DNA from: Oscheius dolichura
Taxonomy: Eukaryota > Nematoda > Chromadorea > Rhabditida > Rhabditidae
Assembly: GCA_932521035.1 (NCBI GenBank)
Contig: OW051492.1
Coordinates: forward strand, 3,844,001-3,908,000
Direction of reading: 5' to 3'
Length of the DNA stretch: 64,000 bases
Below the pieces are notes generated by a model that did no database searches, was not told the DNA's origin, and saw nothing but the letters and a program-made list of their open reading frames with translations. Below are positions 1 to 8,702 of this stretch, piece by piece; the stretch's first letter is position 1; the number at the start of each line of letters is the position of its first letter. A program made the translations under genes and the position numbers.

Positions 1-141
1 CAAGGCATCGTCAAGCGGAAATTCCCCTCGACGAATTTGATATCGATCCCGTTGAAGAAGAACAACCAAGGAACCCCGGTGCACAGGTAGGAGGAGATCG
101 TCCGCGAGTAGTGGCTGGCTTGTAGGAGGGAGGCCCAGATC

Positions 142-363
142 ATGAGGGAGAGGCTCTTCGCCTGGATGATCGAGAACGACTGCAAGAGCTGGGCCAACCA
201 GTTGAAGGCCATGAAATACGCACACAACTCGGAGTGGATAGAGGAACTGGGAGGCACCCCGATGGATTTGTTCTACCGGAGGGGGGCGAAGAGGATGGAG
301 TTCACGGACGAGATTAGTGCGGAGGATCTCCTGAACAGTGTAAAATACGAAGTATGCGAGTAA
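142..363 (+). pseudogene. integrase-like fragment of a mobile element
   Basis: An open frame of 73 codons reads like the end of the core domain of a DDE retroviral-type integrase: an alternation resembling W-x-LKAMKYAHNSE followed by GTPMDLFYRRG, which matches the family pattern 'W...L..V.FA.N...H...G.SP..L.FGR' of Ty3/gypsy, Ginger and KRBA2-like integrases. No protease, reverse transcriptase or catalytic DDE part is visible upstream within the window, and the frame before position 142 is closed by stops, so this is most likely a remnant. The link to integrases is inference from a short motif; it could also be an exon of an unknown host gene. Confidence 0.4.
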
Positions 364-579
364 CTATTGTGTCATATTATGTCAAATGAATTGTGTCACC
401 TATTCTTCGGAGTGAAGATATTAGAGGGGGCATTTAACGCCCCGGGCCTTCGGGGGGCAAGGAGGGTGACCTCAGTTTCCTCCCGTCGTCTGCCAACTGT
501 TCTGCCTCCTTGTCGTCCGCCCGATGGCAGTGGCCAGAGTCGTGACTTTTGAACCAGTATTGTCTTCTGTCTTCGATCA

Positions 580-1140
580 ATGTGCCCCGCTACTTCTCAT
601 CTTCCAATATCATCCTATCCCTCGGCATCCCGGACGTGTGCAAGACGACCCTCCTGACCCCGGACCAAGTTAAGGAAATCGCCCCAGGAATCGACACCTC
701 CCAGGTGAGTGACCCCGTAACAAAATAGAAAAGAATTAAAGATTTTGGGGGCTCTTCACACGACGGGAGATGGCACGGTCTCGGCTAAGGGGCTCACCCG
801 GGCCCTATTCCGGGAGGACTGGTACAAGAACGGTGTGCCCAATGGTAATTCTTCAAAAAAAAAGAGAGAAAGAACCTCTTTTCCAGAGGGGTCGATCGTC
901 GTCCAGCCGAAATTCGAACGTCTCGACGGGGCATACAAGAGAGCCCTGGAACTGTTTCCCAGTCTCCGCGAGGGGAAGGTCGAACCCCACGCGGCCGTGT
1001 TCAATATGACCCCGGATGGCTATCCCCTGGTCGGCCCCTTCGAGAAGAATTACTGGCTGAACACGGGATTCCTCGACGGGGTCAGCAGTGGAGGCGGCAT
1101 CGGGAAGTACCTGGCCGACTGGATGGTTGACGGCGAAATC
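580..1140 (+). pseudogene. dimethylglycine dehydrogenase-like fragment (FAD oxidoreductase, DAO family)
   Basis: Three exon-like pieces can be read. The first (about 580-692) contains LLTPDQVKEIAPGIDTSQ and ends at a GTGAGT donor. The second (about 741-844) contains ILGALHTTGDGTVSAKGLTR. The third (about 887-1140) contains MTPDGYPLVGPFEKNYW followed by GFLDGVSSGGGIGKYLADWM. These match the middle and C-terminal FAD-dependent part of dimethylglycine/sarcosine dehydrogenase-type mitochondrial enzymes. Missing are the N-terminal Rossmann GxGxxG motif, the stretch between the second and third pieces, and the C-terminal folate-binding GCV_T domain. The frame after 1140 runs into unrelated sequence with a perfect hairpin at 1149-1178. 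I read it as a truncated gene copy, not a working enzyme. Confidence 0.65.
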
Positions 1141-1148
1141 TGCTCTAT

Positions 1149-1178
1149 CTCTTCGTACACACTTTTGTGTACGAAGAG
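1149..1178. repeat. perfect 13-bp inverted repeat with 4-base loop
   Basis: Bases 1149-1161 are exactly complementary to 1166-1178 with a CTTT loop. The hairpin sits directly where similarity to dimethylglycine dehydrogenase stops, so it may mark a rearrangement or transposon end. No function is established. Confidence 0.85.
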
Positions 1179-1350
1179 ACCTGTGCGAGACTGTCCCCAT
1201 TATGGAAAAGTTTACTGCTGTTTCTTGAAAGTGACATGTATGAATTCCTAGCATTATGTAATATATATAAGGGTGTGCTAATTTCTTTAAATCGTATTGT
1301 ACATTCGATTTGTTTAAGAAACCAACCTCGACAACAGGACCAGCTCCGAG

Positions 1351-2335
1351 ATGATGATCAAGAACAGCCTCGACGACAGGATCAAGGACAATCTGGACGA
1401 GAGGACCGAGAGCAAATTACGAGGACGACGCCAATCGTCCGCCAAGTCGCGGTTAGTTTATATAAATGGTTAACTCCCCTGCTCGCAGCCGTACCATTTC
1501 AGCCGCTGGGGCGCCAGAGAGGAAAAGCGATTCTGCTGCTGAGATTTTACGGGTGCAGCCTTTTCCGAAACGGCTGAGGCCGACCCGGCGTCGCTTTAAT
1601 CAATCACTAGCGCTGCGAGAGTGGTACAAAAACGTTTTTGCAACTCTCCCGGATATCTTTACTCGGCTTAGGTCTGGGGCTTAGAATAGGTCAAATGACC
1701 GACCTCCCCGGCTTCCTTTGATATCTGCCAAGCGTTTGGGTGTCCCGAGGATCGAGAGATCCTTCATTCTATCTTTAAACCGACCATTTCAGCTGCACGA
1801 AAAATTGATGGAGGCCGGCATTCCCATCGCCTACGATGATCTGCAGAAGTGTGGGCAAGAATTTGTGGCCAACTTGGAAGGCCTCACAGAAGTCGAAAAG
1901 AAGATGTTGGAGAAGAAGATCTCCGAGCTGGAAAAAAAGAATGATGGTAGGTTCTCTAACTCTAACTTAATTGATTATTTTGCAGCCGCAGCCGCCGGCA
2001 TGGATCCGTGGTGATCTCGAAGCCGAGCAACTCTTTAACAACGTCCTCAAGAAGTCTACCGCCAATATCTTCAAGGAGGAGATGAGTGAGACGCTAAACC
2101 AATTCGTCAAAACCTTGAACCAGATCAAGAAAGATTGAGAACATCGAGGAGCAGGACCGGGCACAAGACCTGGAGGTTATTTTTACTCTTACATCCTGAT
2201 ACCAAATCATTTCAGCAGCTTCAACAGAAGAAGAAGGAACTGGAGGACTACCAGCCGCTTATGGATCTAGTGAATACGATGCTGCTTCACGAGACGAAGG
2301 ATACGTCTACCGCCGCCTCCGAGACGTTTTTGTAA
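1351..2335 (+). pseudogene. coiled-coil protein gene, apparently frameshifted (copy 1)
   Basis: A multi-exon gene of unknown family. Pieces include an N-terminal stretch from about 1351 (MMIKNSLDDRIKDNLDER), an exon at about 1790-1945 rich in heptads (MLEKKISELEKKND), a helical piece with LFNNVLKKSTANIFKEEM near 2030, and a last exon from about 2215 ending at TAA 2333-2335. Introns at about 1452, 1946 and 2176 have GT/AG ends. Read straight through, the frame breaks twice: after the 1946-1985 intron (a stop follows) and at about 2132-2138, where one extra A changes AAG-ATT-GAG to a stop. So it is a pseudogene or the sequence has indels. A shorter, more damaged copy lies at 46660-47110. Confidence 0.5.
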
Positions 2336-2549
2336 ATCTGTCGTAATAAAAGCTTGTTTGAATGTTATGTTTTCTGTGCTTATGGTCTGGCTTTTTTCCA
2401 GGGGATTGCCAAGACTAGTATGCTCATCTTCTTCTTTGGTTAAATGGTAAAACTATGAACGAAACGATGAAATAAATGAAAAAAAAGTTCATCAAAGTGA
2501 AAAGTTTACTTTAGAGTATGGTGAAATTGAGTACAACAGGCAACGTCCA
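2336..2549. other. 3' flank of coiled-coil pseudogene, duplicated at 47110-47300
   Basis: Contains an AATAAA at about 2345 just after the stop. The whole stretch recurs almost unchanged behind the second copy, which shows that the duplication included non-coding flank. No gene is seen. Confidence 0.7.
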
Positions 2550-3898
2550 TTATCGCTTTTTCAAATGATCAAAACGGCGCATTAAGTCTTCGAAATCGGT
2601 GTCAGACGTAGTCTTTGGCGGATTCAATTTCATCATCACTAAATATTAATGAATATAAACTACTATGCATTCTTACTGTTATCAAAGTATGAATCGTCCA
2701 GGGGAGCAGGTTTATTATGATCCAGCGAAGGATGATTCGAGTCAGTAACGAGCGAGCTGAAGTTAGTACCATTTGTGCAAATAAATAATCCTCACTTAAT
2801 TGATGTATCCAATAAATCCGAAAAATTAGGGTTCCCAATAGCGAGGTGAGTATCGGTGGCATGGGATTTCCATCCGATATCGTGCTTCTCTTCAACAGTC
2901 TAGAATTAAAATTTAATGAATATTAGAAACAGTAAAGCATTCAACAAATAATAGTTACTAACCTCCGGAGCTGACGGCAAGGGTTTAGCTGCACAAAATT
3001 CTGCAAGCATCATTTCACCGAGACTAACTTCATCTTCTCCTACTATTTCTAAATCAGGCTTGAAATCAACATTGTACTTTTGAGCGATGACAATAAGATA
3101 TCTAAATAGCAGTAAATCTAAGAAGTCGTTCACATACCTTTCTTTGAGAATTTTCTCGGGAGTACAAATACTCACTTTCTTCAGTAAGACCGGACTGAGC
3201 TGGAGAGGTGCTTCGAGTTTGTTGTCAACTGCAGCCTGCGCGATAGCTTTTCCATATTTCATCGTGAGCTGATCACCTAGTATCTAAAGAAATGATGATG
3301 AAGTGCAAAAACAAATGCTAGCCTTGAATTCGGGAATTTCCGTTGCCATTCGTGGTGCCGCCCACAGGATACTAAGCACGGCTTCAGCTATACTGCTATC
3401 AAGTTTCCTATAAATCGTTGTTGCTATCTAAAAAATAAACTTACTTTTTGTGCTCAATAACTCCATAGCGAGCCAAAAGAAGTTCACAAAAAAGTTCTAA
3501 CATCTCATACGCTTCAATCAAATTATCCTCACGGATAATATGCTCAACGCGGATTCTGGCTCGGTCCGGTTTATTTTCTTAATATTCGTTGTGTAGTCAA
3601 ATAAACGCTTACCAGCTAACAGCTGAGCGATTTCAGCTCTTGCTTTATTATTTGCTTCTGTCTTCTTCTTTTCAACAGTTTTCAAGCGGCTTACTGCAAG
3701 TCGGAGATGCGCCTTCAGCTTATTATGATGTGCTCCGTAGGTGATAGAAAACATTCCTGAAATTACAAGATGTGAAGGAAAGAACAGTACAAATAAAAAA
3801 AGAAATGCATGTGGTATTTTTGCTTCGACAGTTCCAGGATTCTGTGCAAAGTGGTTACCTAACGAGGCTGTAACCCTTGTTTGAACATTTGTGCTCAT
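2550..3898 (-). CDS. ist-1: IST1 homologue, ESCRT-III regulator
   Basis: IST1 binds ESCRT-III and VPS4 at endosomes and the midbody and controls membrane scission. The spliced product opens with a short exon (3859-3898, MSTNVQTRVT), then an exon from 3756 with LKAHLRLAVSRLKTVEKKKTE. This is followed by ARIRVEHIIRED near 3530-3560, LELFCELLLARYGVIEHKK, then LSILWAAPRMATEIPEFKI, the segment around KERYVNDIAQKYNVDF near 3070-3140, and a C-terminal DFEDLMRRFDHLKKR, which is a typical MIT-interacting motif. All are hallmarks of the family in the right order. About six introns of roughly 40-70 bases have GT/AG ends. The start at 3898 is preferred because its phase joins cleanly to the next exon; the internal ATG at 3754, just behind a TTTCAG acceptor, is an alternative start after trans-splicing. 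It is divergent from the gene at 3959 with only 60 bases between. Confidence 0.85.
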
Positions 3899-3958
3899 TT
3901 GTATATGCTTTACTTTGCTTTTATCAAGCAGTTTTTGCTAAAAACGAGATGTTTTCAG

Positions 3959-4409
3959 ATGCCACCAGAACCAGAACCTCCGCTTCACCTGTTTCAAAGG
4001 AATCATCTTCGACTAAAATTTAATTTTGAAAACATTTGTCGAAAATATGAAAAAATGAAAGAAAGTGGGGTAGAGGTTAGTAACCACACATTTTTACTAT
4101 TTGAGTAATTTTTTTCTCTTCAAGATAGATCTTGAAGAGGATGCATTCTATACAGCTAAGAACACAGAGCGTCGATTGGCCAACAAAACTAAGCAGTTAT
4201 TTTATGCCGTTAACGATAATTGGGGGTTAGTTTGTTTTTGCTTTATTATATTTAGTACAAAGTTTAGACTGTGTCCCATATCCGCCCCCTTCAACAATAT
4301 TGAAAATTTAGATGGAAACAACTCACTGCAGCAAAAGTGCGCTAAGCGCGATGAGGTGTGCTCAACTATTCTTGTATCTATTTGTAGGAATTCAATGGAG
4401 AAATATTAG
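3959..4409 (+). CDS. small protein of unknown function
   Basis: Exon 1 (3959-4075) begins directly behind TTTTCAG, suggesting a spliced-leader acceptor, and encodes 39 residues starting MPPEPEPPLHLFQ. Exon 2 (4125-4225) continues with IDLEEDAFYTAKNTERR and ends at TGGGG|GT. Joining to the acceptor at 4387/4388 gives a short tail and a TAG at 4407-4409, about 79 residues in all. I do not recognise the family; the product is charged and mostly helical in appearance. The last intron overlaps a 190-base segment that is repeated at 4826-5015, so the 3' end may have been altered by duplication, and the true gene may have continued into the S1-domain piece just downstream. Confidence 0.45.
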
Positions 4410-5015
4410 CAGTAACACCTTATGAACCTACTACTTGGCCGAGTAATGAACAACACTGATTTTGGATGTTTTATTGATATAGGAGCCGAATGCAATGTTC
4501 TTGCATATGTTAATTGTTTGACAAAACCATTTCCCGAGGTAAAATCTCTTGTTTTCTGCCAAGACGTACTAATTATCAGGTTGGAACTCAATTACTTGTT
4601 AAGATAAAAACTTATGACGCCATAAGAAAAAGAATATCTGTAGTTCTATGCTCATAAATCTAACTGTGAAGGTTTTATCGGTTTTATTGTCCTTTTAGCT
4701 TGTGTCATAACGGTTTCATACAATAAATGTTTTATTTTCATGTACTTCGTACTTCAAGGAGGAGCATGGATCGTCCTTGGAATTTACTTGAAATGGTGCC
4801 GAATTATGTGCCCTTTATCCGGCAAAGTTTAGACTGTGTCCCATATCCGCCCCCTTCAACAATATTGAAAATTTAGATGGAAACAACTCACTGCAGCAAA
4901 AGTGCGCTAAGCGCGATGAGGTGTGCTCAACTATTCTTGTATCTATTTGTAGGAATTCAATGGAGATATCTTAGCAGTGACACCTTATGAACCTACTACT
5001 TGGCCGAGTAATATC
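4257..5015 (+). repeat. two direct copies of a ~190-base segment (4257-4446 and 4826-5015)
   Basis: Both copies carry the same stretch from AAGTTTAGACTGTGTCCC through an intron acceptor TTTGTAG and the coding-like EFNG(E/D)ILAVTPYEPTTWPS frame. They differ by only a few bases. Copy 1 continues into the S1-domain fragment; copy 2 continues into the tail of the acidic-protein gene. Confidence 0.8.
4422..4657 (+). pseudogene. S1 RNA-binding domain C-terminal fragment
   Basis: Two exons (4422-4538 and 4580-4657, phase 0) encode LLLGRVMNNTDFGCFIDIG, then VGTQLLVKIKTYDAIRKRI and a stop. This is a good S1/OB-fold pattern: a G-x-V strand, FG-x-F-x-DIG, and a closing strand with a basic end, as in SRBD1-type and other S1 proteins. 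No upstream body of such a protein is in frame: the sequence 5' of 4422 in this frame is closed by TAA at 4413-4415. It is therefore probably the last two exons of a gene whose rest is missing or has been rearranged. An AATAAA at about 4726 could serve as its poly(A) signal. Confidence 0.5.
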
Positions 5016-5250
5016 CCGTCGTCGAGTTTCCCGAGGTTTATATATACATCTTTCTATTGTTTTTGGATCACCCTATTTCTAATATTTGAATATAACGAAA
5101 CTTTTTCAGAGATTACCGCGGCCGCTGCTGATGCTCATGACGACGGGGACAAGAAGGAAGCTGACGAAGTCACTCCAGTCGCCAACTAAATGGTGTCCAG
5201 AACAACTCTTCGCTTTGTAACATTTCAAATAAATATGCGTTTTTGTAAAA
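5013..5250 (+). pseudogene. truncated copy of the acidic-protein gene at 49.1 kb
   Basis: Starts at AATATCCCGTCGTCGAG, which corresponds to the end of exon 1 of the gene at 49105, runs through intron-like sequence, and then matches exon 3 and the 3' UTR (AG|ATTACCGC... to TAA at 5187-5189, with AATAAA near 5230). Exon 2, which encodes most of the protein, is missing, so the copy cannot make the product. Confidence 0.75.
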
Positions 5251-5622
5251 TTTCTTTCATTTGAGAATATGTGTATGCTACAACCTGATTAGACCTTTTT
5301 GCTAGCGGAGCTCTACTTCGATCCACAAGGAACTGATTTTACAACCATTACTGCATAGCTTTGCCGTACAATATCAGCAGTTGATATCACCGGCAGAAAA
5401 AAGAACGAACTTTTTATGTCATAGGAGTCGAGGGTGGAGAAGAGCGGTGAAATAACCTACTCTTGCCGACACCATGTGCTCGAAATACACTAATTGTGAG
5501 TTAAAATTTATAGTTAATAAATTTAAATAACTAAATACAAACAATTACACTGAAACAAAAAGGAAAGTTTGTGAGGTGGATCATCATATCACAGCAGTTA
5601 CGAAGTCATCCGGTGACATAGG
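5251..5622. other. gap without recognised gene
   Basis: AT-rich sequence between the acidic-protein relic and the 3' end of aps-1. I see no conserved coding stretch, RNA gene or repeat in it; it should contain the aps-1 3' UTR at its right end. Confidence 0.5.
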
Positions 5623-6271
5623 TTATCCAAGTCCGTGGTCTTCAAAGAAACCTTGTGGAGTTTCTTCCTGAAATGTGGTAAGAAGTATTTGATTTAGCAC
5701 TTCTTCTGCTCAGGGTATGAAGAAAGCAACAACAAACCTCTTGAATAACATCCTGCGCAGAGATTGCTTTTAACACTTGTTTTTTACTGGTCTCTTGAAT
5801 CTCTCCAGCCAATAAAAATTCGTCAAGTATGAAGTACGCTTTTTCAAAGTTGAAGATAATGTCTAATTCGCAAACCTGAAGCAAAAAAATAAAATGGGCA
5901 TGCGATTTGAAAGAGACGAAATTATAAAATAGGGAACTCACACTGCCGAAGTATTTATCAAGGAGCTCCACATAACGATGGATAATTTCAAGAGTTATTA
6001 GTTCGTTATCGTTCTGTTCGATAGCACAACAGAAGTACAGTGAAGCGTATCGTTTGTATACAACTTTTAGATCTTTGTATTCCAAAAAGGCGCACATCTT
6101 AGGCTTCCTAGCCAGAATCTGGGTGATAAGTTCACGACAAATCTTCTTTTTCATCTAAAAAATAGATAATAAAAAACTTTGAAAATATATCACCTTGTCC
6201 TGATAAGCTGTGTACCATTTCTGAAGCCGAAGTTTCCCTTGCCTACTGAATAAAAGCATAAAATGCATCAT
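5623..6271 (-). CDS. aps-1: AP-1 clathrin adaptor sigma subunit
   Basis: Small subunit of the AP-1 complex, which sorts cargo at the trans-Golgi and endosomes. Exon 1 (6194-6271) encodes [19 protein letters not shown]... (26 residues). Exon 2 (5942-6154) holds [19 protein letters not shown] and [19 protein letters not shown]. Exon 3 (from 5875) starts [18 protein letters not shown], and the last exon ends [14 protein letters not shown] before TAA 5623-5625. The product is about 157 residues, the normal sigma length, and matches nematode APS-1 almost residue for residue. The start is fixed by the conserved N-terminus; TTTTCAG lies five bases upstream, a likely trans-splice acceptor. The M1-like gene ends 334 bases upstream on the same strand. 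Confidence 0.96.
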
Positions 6272-6605
6272 CGTGCCTGAAAATAAGTTAATTTAATAAG
6301 CGATTCCTTAGAGAAGGAGTAGGTAGAGAATTGATTAAATTGGAATAGTAGTATATAAAGTAGAACTGTTTACTCTATTTCGTTATTCTCCCACGTTGTG
6401 GATGGCTGTGAACTCTTTCCTTTTTTATGTAGGCATTTTATAAATAAATAGACACAGTTTGGAAGTATACATAATAAATGAGAGTACAACAGTCGAACAG
6501 CTTCCGACACGCAAATGCGCATAATTGACAAAGGGGGCGAGGGGCGTTCCGCGAGAAATATAGGCATGCAGGAAAGTCTTTCGTCCATATAGAGGGAGAA
6601 TACGG
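6272..6605. other. spacer between M1-like gene and aps-1
   Basis: AT-rich 334-base spacer ending in the TTTTCAG acceptor of aps-1. It must hold the 3' UTR of the upstream gene and, if the two are co-transcribed, the intercistronic region. No other gene is seen. Confidence 0.5.
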
Positions 6606-7884
6606 TCACTGTAGCCCGTTTATAGCTGCGTTCTCGGCTATTGTTTCTGCCTCATTCATCAGGGACAGGCCGGGAAGAGAAACCGTCGGAGATCCAGGGA
6701 CAACCACCGCATCTGAATTGTCAGACTCCTCCATTTCCGAATTATTACCCAATTTCCCGATTGTAGTGGACGACTTGTCCATGAACTGGATGACTCGCTG
6801 CATATTTACTTTTTGGATGACATTCGGCCGATAATACAGGGTTACCTAGAGGGTACAGGGTACAGCCGAAGAGGGAGCCCCACCTCTGTCCCGTTGAAAT
6901 TCTGTCGCTGGAAGGGGAAGTCGCAGAGGACGAAGGCCACCTGGGCCGGGTAGAGCCTCGTGCTCGCCGGGAAGACGTCGATGAAGTAGCCCTGGCTGAA
7001 GAGGGACTCGGTTGGAAAGAGGACAGCCAAGGGACTGACGCGGGAGACGGATTGCCAATGAAATTGGAGAGGGCCTTCAGGGAGTCGCGGTGGTAGATGG
7101 CCAGGTCGAAGATGGACGGGAAGGTGGAGGCATCCATCGAGGGGAACAAGTACCGTAACCCTTTGGTGGCCGACTTGGGCGAGGAGAAGTAGACACCGTA
7201 CCTAGAAGGTGAGTCTTAGGGGGACAGGGACGGGCACCTCCTGTCGCCGGCGGTTGAGACGTAGGTGAAACTCTGTGGCCCCCCGGTCTGGTCCAGTCGA
7301 CCCGAGAACTCCACCTCCAGGATGTAGTCCGCGTCCGTCGTCAGGTTGGCCTGGGGGATGAGGGTTTGGATCTCGGTCTTCGGGTTGTAGACGCCTTTGG
7401 TGACCACGATCCTGCTCCGGCCCGAGTCCAGCAGGGCACACCTCCCTATTTTGACGGCACTGCCCGTGTAGAGGAAGACCCGCTGGCTGGCCTCCCTCAC
7501 CACGAAGGCCATCCTCATCTCGCCGGAGTAGTCCTACTGAAACATTTGGCCAGGCAGACGGGGACCGGTACCGGGACGGGATGGCTACTCTCCGAGTCGA
7601 AGCGAAGGGTCACGTTGTATCGGCGGGGGATGTTGGTGAAGGGCACGTAGTCCGGCCCGGGGTCGGCCGGGAGGACGTTCTTACTCACGAGCGAGGCGTA
7701 GACAACGACGGCATAGATCAGACTGAAGACTAGAGGGGGCACAGGGGGAGACCAACCAGAGGGCGGCGGAGACGAGGAGCCAGGCGACGAAAACCCTCGT
7801 ATGGCACTGGGTCCTCCTCAACTCATCCAACAGCTTCATCCGGGACAAAACAACCTCGGCCGATGAGCAATGCCGCCGCGGCAT
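6606..7884 (-). CDS. type II membrane protein with M1-aminopeptidase N-terminal domain only
   Basis: The reading begins MPRRHCSSAEVV at 7884 (behind ACAAACAG). An intron of about 36 bases joins two halves of one membrane span (VFVAWLLVSAAL + CLIYAVVVYASLV). The outside part reads IPRRYNVTLRF, then MRMAFVVREASQRVFLYTG, TKGVYNPKTEIQTL, DADYILEVEFSG, YGVYFSS, LRYLFPSMDASTFPSIFD, HRDSLKALSNF and VAFVLCDFPF. This order is that of the beta-rich N-terminal domain of M1 aminopeptidases. The HExxH zinc domain and GAMEN-type motif are absent: after RLYP an intron leads to a 65-residue acidic/serine tail ending at TGA 6606-6608. One frame change near 7035 is unexplained. It is either a non-enzymatic receptor-like protein or a truncated gene. 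Confidence 0.6.
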
Positions 7885-8007
7885 CTGTTTGTCCTCTCGA
7901 GGAGGGAACAAATCCAGTTTGACAGATTTATTAAACGGGAGACGGGCAGGTCCCTTCGACAGAGAAAATAACATATATACAGATAGGGAGAAGGAATGTC
8001 GCGTCGA

Positions 8008-8352
8008 CTATTTTCCAGGGACGGCGTAGGTGTTCGCCGGGGGGAGAGGAGCCGGCACCGGGTGGGGTTGGGCGTAGGCAGGAGCCACGGGAGGAGCGAT
8101 GTAAGGTGGAGGAGGCCTGAAAATTCGGAAATTGGGATATTGGAGAGTGAAGACTCACGCTGGTGGGGGTGGGCCACATGGGGCTATGGATCCACCAACA
8201 CAGGGATTGGCCAGTGGCGGTGGGGGAGGTGGGGCACACGGAGCCGGGCCGCCACATCCTCCTCCTCCTCCTCCTCCTCCAAAGAGGCCGCCACCTCCTA
8301 AACAGGCCAGAGAGGGGGAAACGATTGCGACGAGAAGCAGAGATGAGGGCAT
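8008..8352 (-). CDS. small secreted Gly/Pro-rich protein
   Basis: Exon 1 (8159-8352) encodes a signal peptide (MPSSLLLVAIVSPSLAC), a GGGGLFGGGGGGGG run with cysteines, and a PPPPPP stretch. Exon 2 (8008-8116) adds PPPPYIAPPVAPAY and ends VPGK before TAG 8008-8010. The 42-base intron has GTGAGT/TTTTCAG. The product is 100 residues, exported by prediction, and of the kind often found in nematode cuticle, feeding-structure or glia-associated secretions; it has no recognised folded domain. A CCCAG acceptor stands one base before the ATG. A minus-strand AATAAA lies near 7930, and the next same-strand gene starts 123 bases after the stop. Confidence 0.65.
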
Positions 8353-8539
8353 TCTGGGGAGCGGAGAGGGTAGTGAAGAAGAACCAGCAATTGTTAATTT
8401 TTTGGAAAGCCAACAAGAAAGAAACTTGGAATCGGTGGCGGGGTACTCTCTGAAGGACGGTAGTCTCGAGCGAAAAAAGCCCGTTTCGAGGCGCGGACGT
8501 TTAGAGAACGGCCAGCGACCAGTAAGAGCTGGAGTCTTG

Positions 8540-8702
8540 TCGGGGCCGCGCGAACGCAGCCCCTCACGCAAAAATTTAGCTGTAGGCGAATCTCAACTCG
8601 AGACTGCCTCACGGGTCAGCCGGTCCGAAAGTGCAATGGACCAGCCTCGCCATGGAGCCGGCGTCTTCATGATCACGTCAGATCTCCCAGCCAGGTAAGT
8701 TT
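8540..8702 (-). ncRNA. U1: U1 spliceosomal snRNA (copy 1)
   Basis: Read on the minus strand from 8702, the RNA starts AAACUUACCUGG, the sequence that pairs with 5' splice sites. Next come stem-loop I with the U1-70K loop (GAUCAUGAAG), stem-loop II with the U1A-binding AUUGCAC, the GGCAGUCUCGAGUUGAGAUUCGCC stem-loop III region, the Sm site AAUUUUUG, and the terminal stem with the UUCG-containing GGGGCUGCGUUCGCGCGGCCCC region. The length of about 163 nt is normal and the sequence follows nematode U1 closely. It is identical to the copy at 55230-55392. A proximal sequence element is expected some 50-70 bases upstream (about 8750-8775); a short CUGCCGAGA-like block (plus strand) is shared there by both copies. 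The long plus-strand open frame across it is an artefact. Confidence 0.97.

Noticed and set aside
8377-8420. AATTTTTTGG near 8397 considered as an Sm site of a spliced-leader RNA
   Set aside because: The second copy of the cassette has AATTCTTTGG, and no leader-like 22-mer with a following GT donor or flanking stems could be found.
8132-8698. Long plus-strand open frame (188 codons) whose second half recurs at 55002-55388
   Set aside because: The conserved part is the antisense of U1 snRNA and its flank; the frame is open by chance and similarity comes from the RNA gene, not a protein.
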